A program made the position numbers and the translations under genes. From Actinacidiphila alni (GTDB lineage: Bacteria > Actinomycetota > Actinomycetes > Streptomycetales > Streptomycetaceae), in NCBI RefSeq assembly GCF_900112845.1, contig NZ_FONG01000007.1:62001-126000 (forward strand): 64,000 nucleotides of DNA, in the 5' to 3' direction. The notes under the pieces are model-generated. The model worked only from the letters and a program-made list of their open reading frames with translations. It was not told the DNA's origin and searched no databases. Positions 8,882 through 16,785 of this stretch are shown here, in pieces (positions within the stretch are counted from its first letter, which is position 1; every line of letters begins with the position of its first letter).

Positions 8882-8925
8882 GGGTACCACCTCCTCTGTC
8901 TCTCGCACGGCCACCGGCAAGGTAG
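8866..8925 (+). CDS. Possible 19-codon leader ORF upstream of the ECF sigma gene
   Basis: An ATG at 8866 preceded by CGGAGGGAAG at normal spacing opens a 19-codon frame (MSIRSRVPPPLSLARPPAR) that ends 69 nt before the sigma-factor start. It overlaps the opposed mini-ORF on the other strand. One of the two may be accidental. Confidence 0.3.
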   Translation: MSIRSRVPPPLSLARPPAR

Positions 8926-8994
8926 CAGCGCCCGCGGAGCCGCGCCAAACCGTTTTCCCGACCCGCCGGCGGACCCGTACGCCATGATGGGCCC

Positions 8995-9951
8995 GTGGAT
9001 TTCGAGCCGTACCGGGGCGAGCTGGTGACGTACTGCTACCGGATGCTGGGCTCGTTCCACGAGGCCGAGGACATGGTGCAGGAGACGATGCTGCGCGCCT
9101 GGAAGGCCCGCGAGCGGTACGACGCCACGCGCGCGTCGGTACGGACCTGGCTGTACCGGATCGCGACGAACGCGTGCCTGACCGCCCTCGAAGGGCGGGC
9201 CCGGCGACCGCTGCCGTCCGGGCTCGGCGCGCCGAGCGAGGATCCCGGGGCACCGCTCACCCCGGCCCTCGACATCCCGTGGCTGCAGCCCTTCCCCGAC
9301 GCGCGGTGCGACACCGAGGTACGGGCCGACCTGCGGCTGGCGCTGGTGGCGGCGATGCAGGTGCTGCCGCCGCGGCAGCGGGCCGTGCTGGTCCTCCGCG
9401 AGGTGCTGGAATTCTCCGCCGCCGAGGTCTCGGAGCAGCTCGGGACGACGGTCCCGGCCGTCAACAGCGCGCTGCAACGCGCCCGGGCCGCGTTGGCCGA
9501 CGCGGGGGTCGGCGGGGCGGCGGACGTCGACGAGCCGGACGACCCCGGCGTACGCGCGGTGGTACGGCGGTACGCGCGCGCCTTCGAGGCCGCCGACGTG
9601 CCCGGGCTCGTCCGGCTGCTCACCGACGACGCGGTACTGGAGATGCCGCCGGTGCCGCTGTGGTACCGGGGCAGCCGCGACTACGGCCTGTTCATGGACC
9701 GGGTGTTCCGGATGCGCGGCAGCGGCTGGGCCACGACGCCGCTCACCGCCAACGGCCAGCCCGCGTTCGCCGCGTACGCGCCGGAGCCGGACGGCGGCCT
9801 CGGCCTGCACACGCTCCAGGTCCTCACGGTGGCCGGCGGCCGGATCGCGCGCAATACGGTCTTCGCCGATCCGCGCGTGTTCGGGGCGTTCGGCCTTCCC
9901 CCGCGGATTTCCTCGCGGATTTCCCCCGCGGATTCCCGCCGGGCGCGATGA
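8995..9951 (+). CDS. ECF RNA polymerase sigma factor with C-terminal SnoaL-like domain
   Basis: The protein has 318 residues. Sigma region 2 spans about 1-70 (YCYRMLGSFHEAEDMVQETMLRAW, then RTWLYRIATNACL) and region 4 about 120-175 (LPPRQRAVLVLREVLEFSAAEVS, then VNSALQRARAAL). Residues about 185-310 form a SnoaL/NTF2-like domain (RYARAFEAADVPGLVRLLTDDAVLEMPP). This is the large sigma type in which the fused domain controls activity in place of a separate anti-sigma factor. The GTG start has no Shine-Dalgarno, but CATGAT at 8983-8988 could be a -10 element giving a leaderless transcript. A reductase gene follows 55 bp later and is probably co-transcribed. Confidence 0.93.
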   Translation: MDFEPYRGELVTYCYRMLGSFHEAEDMVQETMLRAWKARERYDATRASVRTWLYRIATNACLTALEGRARRPLPSGLGAPSEDPGAPLTPALDIPWLQPFPDARCDTEVRADLRLALVAAMQVLPPRQRAVLVLREVLEFSAAEVSEQLGTTVPAVNSALQRARAALADAGVGGAADVDEPDDPGVRAVVRRYARAFEAADVPGLVRLLTDDAVLEMPPVPLWYRGSRDYGLFMDRVFRMRGSGWATTPLTANGQPAFAAYAPEPDGGLGLHTLQVLTVAGGRIARNTVFADPRVFGAFGLPPRISSRISPADSRRAR

Positions 9952-10006
9952 GTCCGGGCGGTGCCGCCGGTATGTACCGGTGAGCACCGACCGGAAGGAA
10001 CCTCTC

Positions 10007-10564
10007 ATGAGCGTCGTCGTCATCGAATTCATCACCCTGGACGGGATCGTGTCCGACCCGGACGGCTCCGGCGGCACCCCGGCCGGCGGCTGGGCGTTCC
10101 GTTACGGCCCCGAGGCCGTCGCCGGGGACAAATTCCGCCTCGGCGGCACGCTGGACAACGGGGTCATGCTGCTGGGCCGCACGACCTGGCAGCTGTTCTC
10201 GCGCCTGTGGCCCGGACGGGACGACCCGTTCTCCGCCCGGATGAACGCCGTGCCCAAGCTGGTCGCGTCCCGCACCGTCACCGACGCCTCGGCGTGGGCG
10301 AATTCGCGGGTCCTGGACGGCGGTCTCGTCGACGCCGTACGGCGCGAGCGGCGCGATGTGGTCGTGACCGGCAGCCTGAGCGTCGTCCACGCGCTGGCGG
10401 CCGAGGATCTGATCGACGAATACCGCCTGCTGACCTTCCCCACCGTCCTCGGCACCGGCCGGCGGCTCTTCCCCGAGGGGGCTCCGCGCGCCGACCTGGA
10501 GTGCGTATCGGCCGAGCGGGTCGGCGCGGCCGTCCTCAGCGTGTACCGGCGGGCGGCCCGCTGA
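10007..10564 (+). CDS. Dihydrofolate reductase family protein (RibD C-terminal-like)
   Basis: The 185-residue protein shows the bacterial bifunctional deaminase-reductase C-terminal fold: VIEFITLDGIVSDPDG at the start, MLLGRTTWQLF near 55, and VVVTGSLSVVHAL and LLTFPTVLGTGRRLFPEG toward the end. Such small stand-alone proteins probably reduce a pteridine- or flavin-like substrate with NADPH; the real substrate is unknown. The ATG at 10007 follows GGAAGGAACCTCTC. It lies 55 bp behind the sigma-factor gene on the same strand, so it may be a target or partner of that sigma factor. Confidence 0.88.
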   Translation: MSVVVIEFITLDGIVSDPDGSGGTPAGGWAFRYGPEAVAGDKFRLGGTLDNGVMLLGRTTWQLFSRLWPGRDDPFSARMNAVPKLVASRTVTDASAWANSRVLDGGLVDAVRRERRDVVVTGSLSVVHALAAEDLIDEYRLLTFPTVLGTGRRLFPEGAPRADLECVSAERVGAAVLSVYRRAAR

Positions 10565-10689
10565 GGGCGGGCCATTGGTCGAGCCATTGGGAGCGGGTCG
10601 CTGAAGGCCGGGCGGTCGCCCGGGATCAGGTCCCCGGTCGTGCCGGGGGCGTGGATGCGGTGGGGCGCGGATGCGAGCAGGCCGCAGGT

Positions 10690-10732
10690 CGGGGATCTTC
10701 CGCCGACCGGGCCGGTCGGCGGAAGATCCCCG
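10690..10732. promoter_or_regulatory. 43-nt perfect palindrome upstream of a small zinc-ribbon gene
   Basis: Arms 10690-10710 and 10712-10732 are perfectly complementary over 21 bp around a single central base (10711). The half-site contains GGGGATCTTCCGCCGACC. It lies 126 bp after the reductase stop and 33 bp before the next ATG. A 1-nt loop is too tight for an ordinary hairpin terminator, so it may act as a cruciform or a dimeric-protein site; termination by a shortened stem is still possible. Confidence 0.7.
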
Positions 10733-10764
10733 GATATCGGGGGCCGGGGCGGCAGACTGGGGGC

Positions 10765-10977
10765 ATGTCCTCACCCCGTCGTCGCTGCCCGCGGTGCGGG
10801 CGGGAGATCGCGGTCGTGGCGGGCCGCATCGCCCGCCACGACCCGCCCGCCGGTATGGGGAACGCCGGCCTCGTGTCCTGCCCGGGCTCCAAGGCCACCG
10901 TCGGCGCCGGCGCGGCGCAGCGGGCCCTCGACGGCTATGTCGTACCGGACTTTCCCGGTCAACTGCCGCTGTTCTGA
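10765..10977 (+). CDS. Small zinc-ribbon-like protein
   Basis: A 70-codon frame starts at an ATG behind CTGGGGG. The N-terminus reads SSPRRRCPRCGRE, a CPxCG half zinc ribbon; a further Cys (VSCPG) occurs near residue 39, and the tail is YVVPDFPGQLPLF. There is no signal peptide or membrane segment. The function is unknown. Strong codon bias and the Cys pair make it likely to be a real gene. Confidence 0.65.
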   Translation: MSSPRRRCPRCGREIAVVAGRIARHDPPAGMGNAGLVSCPGSKATVGAGAAQRALDGYVVPDFPGQLPLF

Positions 10978-11080
10978 GCATTGTTGACGGTACGTCATGG
11001 TGGAGCCGCCCGCCGGGGACGGGGCGGGCGGACGGCCCCACCGTCAGCCGTAGAGCTGAAGTGCCGTAGGCAGTACGGCC

Positions 11081-12157
11081 TTACGCCCCGGCCTGCTGGT
11101 ACAGGCTCAGCGCCTCGTTCCCGAGATACGGGTGGTATTCGTTACTGCCCGCGCTCACGCTGATGTTGCCGACGAGATAGCCACCACCGCCGGAGGCGTT
11201 GAAGTTGGAGAGGAAGCCGCCGCCGCTGGAGCCGCCGGTCTGCACGCAGTCGATGCCCCACATCGTGGAGCCGGCCCGGCCCGCGTCGGGGAATTCCGTG
11301 CCCGTGCAGTAGTTGAGCCGCTCGCCGCCGCCCTCGGCCGCCGAACCGCCGTAGCCGAAGGAGTACACGAACTGGCCGGTGGGCGAGTTGAAGGCGATGC
11401 CCTCGGCGCCGACGGTGTCGACGAGCGTCCTGCCGTTCAGCGGCGCGACCCGCGCGAAGGCGAAGTCGTAGTTGGCGTTGCCGCCCGTGGACACGTACTG
11501 GCCGTCGTGGAAGAGGGTCTGCGCGGTGAAGGTGCCGAAGGGCCGGTTGCCGTTGCCGTAGCCGGGGATGAAGACCCAGTTGCGGTAGACCTCGCCGGTG
11601 CCGGCGTTGACCACGCAGTGGCCCGCGGTGAGCACGACCGACTTGTTGTTGCTGTTGGCCACGGTGGCGGAGCAGGCGAAGGTGCCGCCGGACGCGTTCT
11701 GGAAGAAGACCTTGCCCGCGGTCGTGGCGATCAGGCCGCCGCCGTTCCACGCGCCGGGGGACGACACGGCGGGCGCCGCCGAAGTCCCGTTCGCCGTACG
11801 GGAGGTGGCCGCCGCGGGACCGAGGGCGGGCGGCACCAGGACGGGGTGCTGCCCCGCCGTGGCGGCCGGCGCCGTACGGGGCGGCGCCGCGCCGTCCGGC
11901 ACGGCGAGCGAGGTCACGTCCCGCGCGGCACGCAGCCGCTGCGGCGTCCAGAAGCGCAGCGCCGCGTCCTGGGCCGCGGCGGAGACCTTGGTGGCCGAGG
12001 CGTGACCGGCCGAGACGTGTGCGGCCGAGGCGTGACCGGCCGAGGCGTGCGCGGCGTCCGGCGCCGCGGCCAGTGCCGGGGCGGCACAGGCCAGGGCCAG
12101 GGCCAGCGCCGTGGTCAGCGCGGCGGCCAGACCGGTGGTCGTACGTCGTACGTGCAT
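11081..12157 (-). CDS. Secreted trypsin-fold serine protease (V8/glutamyl-endopeptidase-like)
   Basis: The 358-residue protein starts at an ATG behind GAGGAGCGCTCC. Residues 1-30 are a signal peptide (Arg-rich start, Leu/Ala core, AAPALAAAP cleavage region). Residues about 31-60 are a degenerate HASAGHASA-type repeat encoded by DNA repeats at 11996-12058, likely part of the propeptide. The catalytic triad is recognisable: His180 in TAGHC, Asp231 in YDFAF, and Ser311 in GGSSGGGF. The single-domain layout resembles secreted actinobacterial trypsin-like peptidases. A LacI-type operator-like palindrome lies 60 bp upstream, suggesting nutrient-linked control. Confidence 0.9.
   Translation of the reverse strand: MHVRRTTTGLAAALTTALALALACAAPALAAAPDAAHASAGHASAAHVSAGHASATKVSAAAQDAALRFWTPQRLRAARDVTSLAVPDGAAPPRTAPAATAGQHPVLVPPALGPAAATSRTANGTSAAPAVSSPGAWNGGGLIATTAGKVFFQNASGGTFACSATVANSNNKSVVLTAGHCVVNAGTGEVYRNWVFIPGYGNGNRPFGTFTAQTLFHDGQYVSTGGNANYDFAFARVAPLNGRTLVDTVGAEGIAFNSPTGQFVYSFGYGGSAAEGGGERLNYCTGTEFPDAGRAGSTMWGIDCVQTGGSSGGGFLSNFNASGGGGYLVGNISVSAGSNEYHPYLGNEALSLYQQAGA
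11996..12058. repeat. Degenerate repeat inside the protease propeptide region
   Basis: The motif CGAGGCGTGACCGGC and near-copies recur about four times at 15-18-bp steps, encoding the HAS/HVS-AG repeats of the secreted protease. Confidence 0.6.
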
Positions 12158-12468
12158 GGAGCGCTCCTCGTCATGGGGGTTGGAGGGCATGCGGAACCAG
12201 GCCGGGCGACGCTCGTTTGACAACGTTGCCAATGAGCGGCCAGGGCCTGAGTAGCCGTCAATCCAGGCTGGCACCACGGCAGTTGACTGTCCATGCTCAA
12301 ACACAAAAACACATATGCGCGCGGGCAGGAGACGGTGACCGTGCGCCGCACGCCGGGGAGCGGCCAGGAGCAGGCGTCGGTGCGGCGGGCGGGCAGCACG
12401 CGCTCCCCGACCCGTGGTCGCGCGGCGACCGCCGCACCATCCAGGGGCCCGAACCCGTCACTTCCGGG
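12158..12468. other. Upstream region of the protease; no gene seen
   Basis: The 311-bp gap separates the protease start from the end of the VOC gene, both on the minus strand. It contains the palindrome at 12217-12232 and an AT-rich run near 12298-12315 (CAAACACAAAAACACA on the plus strand), suitable for a minus-strand promoter. No open frame is credible. Confidence 0.55.
12217..12232 (-). promoter_or_regulatory. LacI/GalR-type operator-like palindrome
   Basis: TTGACAACGTTGCCAA is palindromic except for one base pair, with the CAACGTTG core common among LacI/GalR-family operators in actinobacteria. It lies 60 bp upstream of the protease ATG. The regulator is not identified; MalR in this window is a candidate only by family. 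Confidence 0.5.
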
Positions 12469-12903
12469 TCAGTCGAGGCAGAATTCGTTGCCCTCGACGT
12501 CCTGCATCACGATGCACGACTCGTTCTCCTCGTCCGCGAGCAGCACGCGCTGCTGCGTCGCGCCGAGCGCGGCCAGCCGGGCGCTCTCGGCTTCCAGCAC
12601 TGCCAGGCGCTCCGCGCCCACCAGGCCGGTGCCGACCCGGACGTCGAGGTGCAGGCGGTTCTTGACCACCTTGCCCTCGGGCACCCGCTGGAAGTACAGC
12701 CGCGGCCCCTCCCCCGTGGGATCGGTGCACGCGAACCAGGTGTCCCGCTCCGCCTCGGGCAGGCCGCTGTTGTACGCGTCCCAGCTGTCGAAGCCGTCCG
12801 GCGGCGCCGGCGGCTCGTACCCGAGCACCTCGCACCAGAAACGGGCGACCCGCTCGGGCCGCGCACAGTCGAAGGTGACCTGGAACTTCTTGATCGACGG
12901 CAT
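12469..12903 (-). CDS. VOC-family (glyoxalase-like) protein
   Basis: The 144-residue protein has the vicinal-oxygen-chelate pattern: a beta strand with FQVTFDCARPERVARFWCEVLGY at the start and EFCLD at the C-terminus, with a histidine in NRLHLDV and a glutamate in GNEFCLD as candidate metal ligands. The ATG at 12903 follows a weak ribosome site and is 45 bp from the divergent neighbour. Members serve as dioxygenases, isomerases or drug-binding proteins; the substrate here is unknown. Confidence 0.87.
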   Translation of the reverse strand: MPSIKKFQVTFDCARPERVARFWCEVLGYEPPAPPDGFDSWDAYNSGLPEAERDTWFACTDPTGEGPRLYFQRVPEGKVVKNRLHLDVRVGTGLVGAERLAVLEAESARLAALGATQQRVLLADEENESCIVMQDVEGNEFCLD

Positions 12904-12948
12904 CGGCGCACCATAGCAGGGGGGCCGCGGCGGCGGGACAATCGCGGC

Positions 12949-13467
12949 ATGACGGATTCGGCGGGGGAATCGGCGGGGGCGGCGGACAGGTTCTGGGAGA
13001 AGTGCGTCGCGTACGGCGACGCGGTGTTCGACGTCCACGACCAGGTGGCGTGGCAGCGGGACCGCAGGACGGAGATGTACGAGGGGTGGCGGATGACCGC
13101 CCCCATGGCGGACCGGCTGAGCCGGACGCTGCTGGCGCTGCGCCTGTACGCGCTGTCCCTCGACGACGCCGCCGCCGGACGGCCGCTCGGCGAGGGCGGG
13201 TTGGCGGAGGTCACCCTCGCGCGGGCGGTCGCGGAACGGCCGTGGCCGTACGAACTCTTCGCCGGTCTCGACGCGTTGACGCCGGACGCCCCACGGGCCG
13301 CCGACGTGAACACGCTCAGGCTGCTCACCTACGACGAAGTCGGCCGCGGCGCCCACACGTTGGCCCGGCTCGACGCGGGGATCCGCACGGTGACCGGCCG
13401 GCTCACGGAGCGGTACCGGAATCCCGGTCTGACGCTCCGTGAGGTGCGGCGGGTGCTGGGCGGCTGA
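12949..13467 (+). CDS. Hypothetical protein, helical, function unknown
   Basis: The 172-residue soluble protein is acidic and helical, with the strings RFWEKCVAYGDAVFDVHDQVAWQRDRRTEMYEGWRM and LRLLTYDEVGRGAHTLARLD split across its length. No domain is recognised. It starts at an ATG with only a weak purine stretch upstream and is divergent from the VOC gene. Codon usage matches its neighbours, so it appears to be a real gene. Confidence 0.6.
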   Translation: MTDSAGESAGAADRFWEKCVAYGDAVFDVHDQVAWQRDRRTEMYEGWRMTAPMADRLSRTLLALRLYALSLDDAAAGRPLGEGGLAEVTLARAVAERPWPYELFAGLDALTPDAPRAADVNTLRLLTYDEVGRGAHTLARLDAGIRTVTGRLTERYRNPGLTLREVRRVLGG

Positions 13468-13484
13468 GTGCCGGGGGCGGGGCG

Positions 13485-14166
13485 TCAGCTCATGTTGGTG
13501 TACGCGTTGCCGGTCTGGGCGTCGGAGACGGTGCGCGGCTCGAAGGGGCGGGCCGGGTCGCCGGTGCCGGCGTAGAGGTAGACGGTCCTGGTGCCGGGGA
13601 GGTAGCCGAAGAGGTCGGCCTTGCCGTCGTGGTCGACGTCGCCCGCGCCGACGAGCTGGGAGTAGACCTGCCAGCCGCCGCCGATCCGGGTGCGGCGCTC
13701 GTAGGGGCGGGCCGTCTCGCCGGTGCCGCGGTAGAGCCAGAGCGTGCCGGAAGTGTCGGCGGCGACGAGGTCGGGGCGGCCGTCACCGTTCAGGTCGCTG
13801 CCGCCGTTGAGGTGGGTGTACGTCTGCCAGCCGGGGCCGACCCTGACCCGCGGGGTGAAACCGCCCTTCTCCTGGCCGGAGTAGAGCCACAGGACTCCGG
13901 CCTTGTCGCGGGCGACGATGTCGGGCAGGTGGTTCCACGGCTCCGCGATGTCACCGGCGGCCTCGATCTTGTCGTAGATCTGCCAGCCGGGTCCGACCCG
14001 TGCCCGCGGCCGGCCGGCCGCCCGGCTCCGACGCGGTCGTGCCGCCGCCCTGCCCCTCCGCGGCCTCGACGGGCGCCCCGGCCAGCGCGCCGGCCCCCAG
14101 CGTGACGGCGAGTACGACGGCGACCGCGGCGCCGCGACGGCGCCGGCCCGTATGAAGTGAACGCAC
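13485..14166 (-). pseudogene. Secreted FG-GAP/VCBS-repeat protein, frameshifted
   Basis: A GTG at 14166 behind GGGGGGATTCAC opens a signal peptide (RRRRGAAVAVVLAVTLGAGAL, split at its Ala-rich end). The following frame runs into a stop at 13951 without any family features. A different frame on the same strand from about 14020 encodes three FG-GAP-like repeats (VGPGWQIYDKI, VGPGWQTYTHL with DLNGDGRPDLVAAD, GGGWQVYSQL with DVDHDGKADLFGY), ending at 13485. The change of frame falls in a CGGCCGGCCGGCCG tract near 14010-14030, typical of slippage or sequencing error. Family members are exported beta-propeller-like proteins. It is convergent with the hypothetical gene upstream. Confidence 0.75.
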
Positions 14167-14330
14167 CGTGAATCCCCCCGGACGCCTGGCTGTCCTGGAC
14201 GCGACGTCCGCGCCCCGGGCTGTCCGACCGCCGACCGGGCGCATTGGTTGTGCCCGGGCCCGGCGGGGGCGTCCGGCGTGTACACACGTATGACGCACTG
14301 ACGGATACGCGGCGCGCAGGGAGGCCCGGC

Positions 14331-14771
14331 ATGGCGGTTCGGCGGATGGACAATGTGCTCTTCGTGGTGGACGACATGGACGCGGTGATCGCGTTCTTCG
14401 TCGCGATCGGCCTGGAGCTGGAGGGGAAGGGGCCGCTCGAAGGGCGGTGGGCGGAACGGGTGATCGGGCTCGACGACGTACGGCAGGACGTGGCGATGCT
14501 GCGGGTGCCGGGCGGTCACGGAAAGGTGGAGCTGGCGAAATTCCACCGGCCGGAGGTGATCAGGCCGGAGCCGGCGGACGCCCCCGCGAACACCCTGGGC
14601 ATCCGCCGCGTCATGTTCGCGGTGGACGACATCAAGGACACCGTGACCCGGCTGCGGGCGCTGGGCGCCGAACTCGTCGGCGAGATCGTCCCGTACGAGA
14701 ACATCTTTCTCCTGTGCTACATGCGCGGCCCCGAGGGCATCGTCGTCGGACTCGCCGAGGAGCTGACCTGA
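14331..14771 (+). CDS. VOC-family (glyoxalase-like) protein
   Basis: The 146-residue protein starts at an ATG behind AGGGAGGCCCGGC and shows the glyoxalase fold: MDNVLFVVDDMDAVIAFFVAIGLE, then RRVMFAVDDIKDTVTRLRALGAELVGE, then CYMRGPEGIVVGLAEEL, where the last glutamate is the usual metal ligand position. Related proteins are annotated only as glyoxalase/bleomycin-resistance-like. It lies 63 bp upstream of a same-strand alpha/beta hydrolase. Confidence 0.88.
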   Translation: MAVRRMDNVLFVVDDMDAVIAFFVAIGLELEGKGPLEGRWAERVIGLDDVRQDVAMLRVPGGHGKVELAKFHRPEVIRPEPADAPANTLGIRRVMFAVDDIKDTVTRLRALGAELVGEIVPYENIFLLCYMRGPEGIVVGLAEELT

Positions 14772-14834
14772 CGGCGGTCCCGTGCGGGTGGATTCTCGGG
14801 TGCGCGGTGATCATCGCGGTGGGAGACTCCGGGC

Positions 14835-15761
14835 ATGTCCCATGCCGAGGTGTCGCCAGGAGTGTTCGTCGCGTACGAGACGTTCGGCGATCCTTCCGAT
14901 CCGCCCGTCCTGCTGGTCATGGGCTTCGGCGCGCAGATGATCGCGTGGCACGAGGACTTCTGCCGGGAGCTGGCGGCGCGCGGGCGGTACGTGATCCGGT
15001 ACGACAACCGGGACTGCGGGCTGTCGACGCGCTTCGACGACCATCCGGTGGACATGGGACGGTTCATCGCCGCCGTCAGCTCCGGGGACATCGCGGCGGC
15101 GCTGGCGATGGTGCCGTACTCCCTGCGGGACATGGCGGCCGACGGGCTCGGCCTGCTCACCGCGCTGGGCATCGGGCGGGCGCATGTGTTCGGCTCCTCG
15201 ATGGGCGGCATGATCGCGCAGCGGATGGCGATCGACGCGCCCGACCGGGTGCTCACGCTCACGTCGATGATGTCCTCGACGGGCGAGCCGGAGTACGGCC
15301 GGGCGAGCGACGCGGCGCAGGCGGTGCTCTTCGGCCCGAAGCCGGCCGACCGCGAGGGCTATGTCGCGGCGGCCGAGCGCGAGTTGGTGTGGGCGTCCAA
15401 GCGCTACGGGAGCGCGGAGGCCGTACGGGAACTGGCGGGCCGGAGCTTCGACCGGGCCTACTACCCGGCCGGGGTCGGCCGCCAGCTCGGCGCGATGATC
15501 CTGGACGGCTCGCGCGCCGACGCGCTGCGCGCGCTGCGGATGCCGACCCTCGTCGTGCACGGCCTGGACGACACCCTGATCGACCCCAGCGGCGGCAGGC
15601 GCACCGCGGAGGTGGTGCCCGGCGCCCGTCTCGTCCTGCTCGCCGACATGGGCCACGACCGTCCCCGCGAGCTGTGGCCGGAGATCATCGGCCTGGTCGT
15701 GGAGCACACCGCTGTGGGCCAGGCCGCCGTGGGCCAGACCGCCGGGGAGCACACCGCCTGA
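14835..15761 (+). CDS. Alpha/beta-fold hydrolase
   Basis: The 308-residue protein has a full alpha/beta-hydrolase signature: VLLVMGFGAQMIAWHEDF with the oxyanion residues, RYDNRDCGLST, the nucleophile elbow VFGSSMGGMIAQ, an Asp in VHGLDDTLIDP, and a catalytic His in LADMGHDRP. This pattern matches the soluble esterase/epoxide-hydrolase-like group often linked to resistance or polyketide pathways, but no pathway is visible here. The C-terminal HTAVGQAAVGQTAGEHTA is a short degenerate repeat. It is likely co-transcribed with the VOC gene. Confidence 0.88.
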   Translation: MSHAEVSPGVFVAYETFGDPSDPPVLLVMGFGAQMIAWHEDFCRELAARGRYVIRYDNRDCGLSTRFDDHPVDMGRFIAAVSSGDIAAALAMVPYSLRDMAADGLGLLTALGIGRAHVFGSSMGGMIAQRMAIDAPDRVLTLTSMMSSTGEPEYGRASDAAQAVLFGPKPADREGYVAAAERELVWASKRYGSAEAVRELAGRSFDRAYYPAGVGRQLGAMILDGSRADALRALRMPTLVVHGLDDTLIDPSGGRRTAEVVPGARLVLLADMGHDRPRELWPEIIGLVVEHTAVGQAAVGQTAGEHTA

Positions 15762-15873
15762 ATTTCCGGTGACGGTGCCGATACGATCCGTCGTGGATTG
15801 TGTACCGCGTATACGATGGGCGGAGCTTCGCGCCCAGGGGTTCTCCCTGACACCGGAAGGCAGGTACGTCAGC

Positions 15874-16641
15874 ATGCTCACTACGGATTCCATTCTCGGA
15901 TCGCCCACCTGGATCGACATCGCGGCCACGGACACGGTCGCGGCGGCCGGCTTCTACGGGGCGGTCTTCGGCTGGACCTTCCACCCCGCGGGGCCCGACG
16001 CGGGCAGCTACGGGACGCTGCAGAAGGACGGGAAGATCGTGGCGGCGCTCGGGCCGCTGGTGGACGAGGGGGCGACCCCGGCCTGGACGGTCTACTTCGA
16101 GACGCCGGACGTGAACGCCACCGCCAAGGCGGTCGCCGAGGCCGGCGGCACGGTGCGCGCCGAGCCCTTCGACGCCCAGGAGGCGGCGCGGATGGCGGCC
16201 CTCACCGACCCGGCGGGCGCCGAATTCGCACTGTTCCAGCCGCGGGCGCTGAAGGGCCTCGAGGAGACGTCGAAGTACGACACGCTCGGCTGGGTGGAAC
16301 TGCAGACGCCCGACACTGCGGCGGCGCTGGCCTTCTACCGCGGCCTGTTCGGCTGGCGGGCGGCCGACACGAAGGTGGGCGACGCGGCGTACGCGTTCAT
16401 CTCCACGGCCGAGGGCGACCAGGGGGCGACGGCCTTCGGCGGCATCACGGCCGCGCCCGAGGGCGTGGGCCCGCGCTGGGTGCCGTACTTCGACGTCGAG
16501 GACGCCGACGCCACGCTCGGCAAGGTGCGGGAGGCGGGCGGCAGCGTCCTGGTGCCGACCGTGGACGTGCCGGGCATCGGCAAGATCGCCTGGTTCGCCG
16601 ACCTGTCCGGCGCGACCTTCGCGGTGCTCCAGCCCGCCTGA
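15874..16641 (+). CDS. Tandem VOC-domain protein (Cfp30B-like)
   Basis: The 255-residue protein contains two glyoxalase-like halves: WIDIAATDTVAAAGFYGAVFGW (residues about 13-34) and WVELQTPDTAAALAFYRGLFGW (about 140-161). Each is followed by strands ending in FALFQPR and FAVLQPA. This is the actinobacterial VOC/hydroxylase type that includes mycobacterial 27-kDa antigen Cfp30B. The ATG follows GGAAGGCAGG; an upstream in-frame ATG at 15769 is not supported. A terminator hairpin lies just after it. Confidence 0.9.
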   Translation: MLTTDSILGSPTWIDIAATDTVAAAGFYGAVFGWTFHPAGPDAGSYGTLQKDGKIVAALGPLVDEGATPAWTVYFETPDVNATAKAVAEAGGTVRAEPFDAQEAARMAALTDPAGAEFALFQPRALKGLEETSKYDTLGWVELQTPDTAAALAFYRGLFGWRAADTKVGDAAYAFISTAEGDQGATAFGGITAAPEGVGPRWVPYFDVEDADATLGKVREAGGSVLVPTVDVPGIGKIAWFADLSGATFAVLQPA

Positions 16642-16666
16642 CCCGGTCTTCCGTCCTTTTTCGCCG

Positions 16667-16700
16667 CCGCCCCCGGTGCGTTCCGCGCCACCGGGGGCGG
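16667..16700 (+). terminator. Hairpin terminator after the tandem VOC gene
   Basis: CCGCCCCCGGTG (16667-16678) pairs perfectly with CACCGGGGGCGG (16689-16700) over a 10-nt loop, 25 bp after the stop codon and just after a CCTTTTTC run. Confidence 0.85.
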
Positions 16701-16785
16701 TGTGCTGCCGGGAGGGCTGGGGGCGGCGCGATGCCGGCGGCCGCCGTCCGAGGCGGTCCGGGCGGCCGCGGGGCAGACTGGGAGC

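Noticed and set aside
12469..16641. A biosynthetic or resistance cluster built from three VOC proteins and hydrolases
   Set aside because: No synthase, carrier protein or tailoring oxygenase is present, and the genes differ in strand and spacing.
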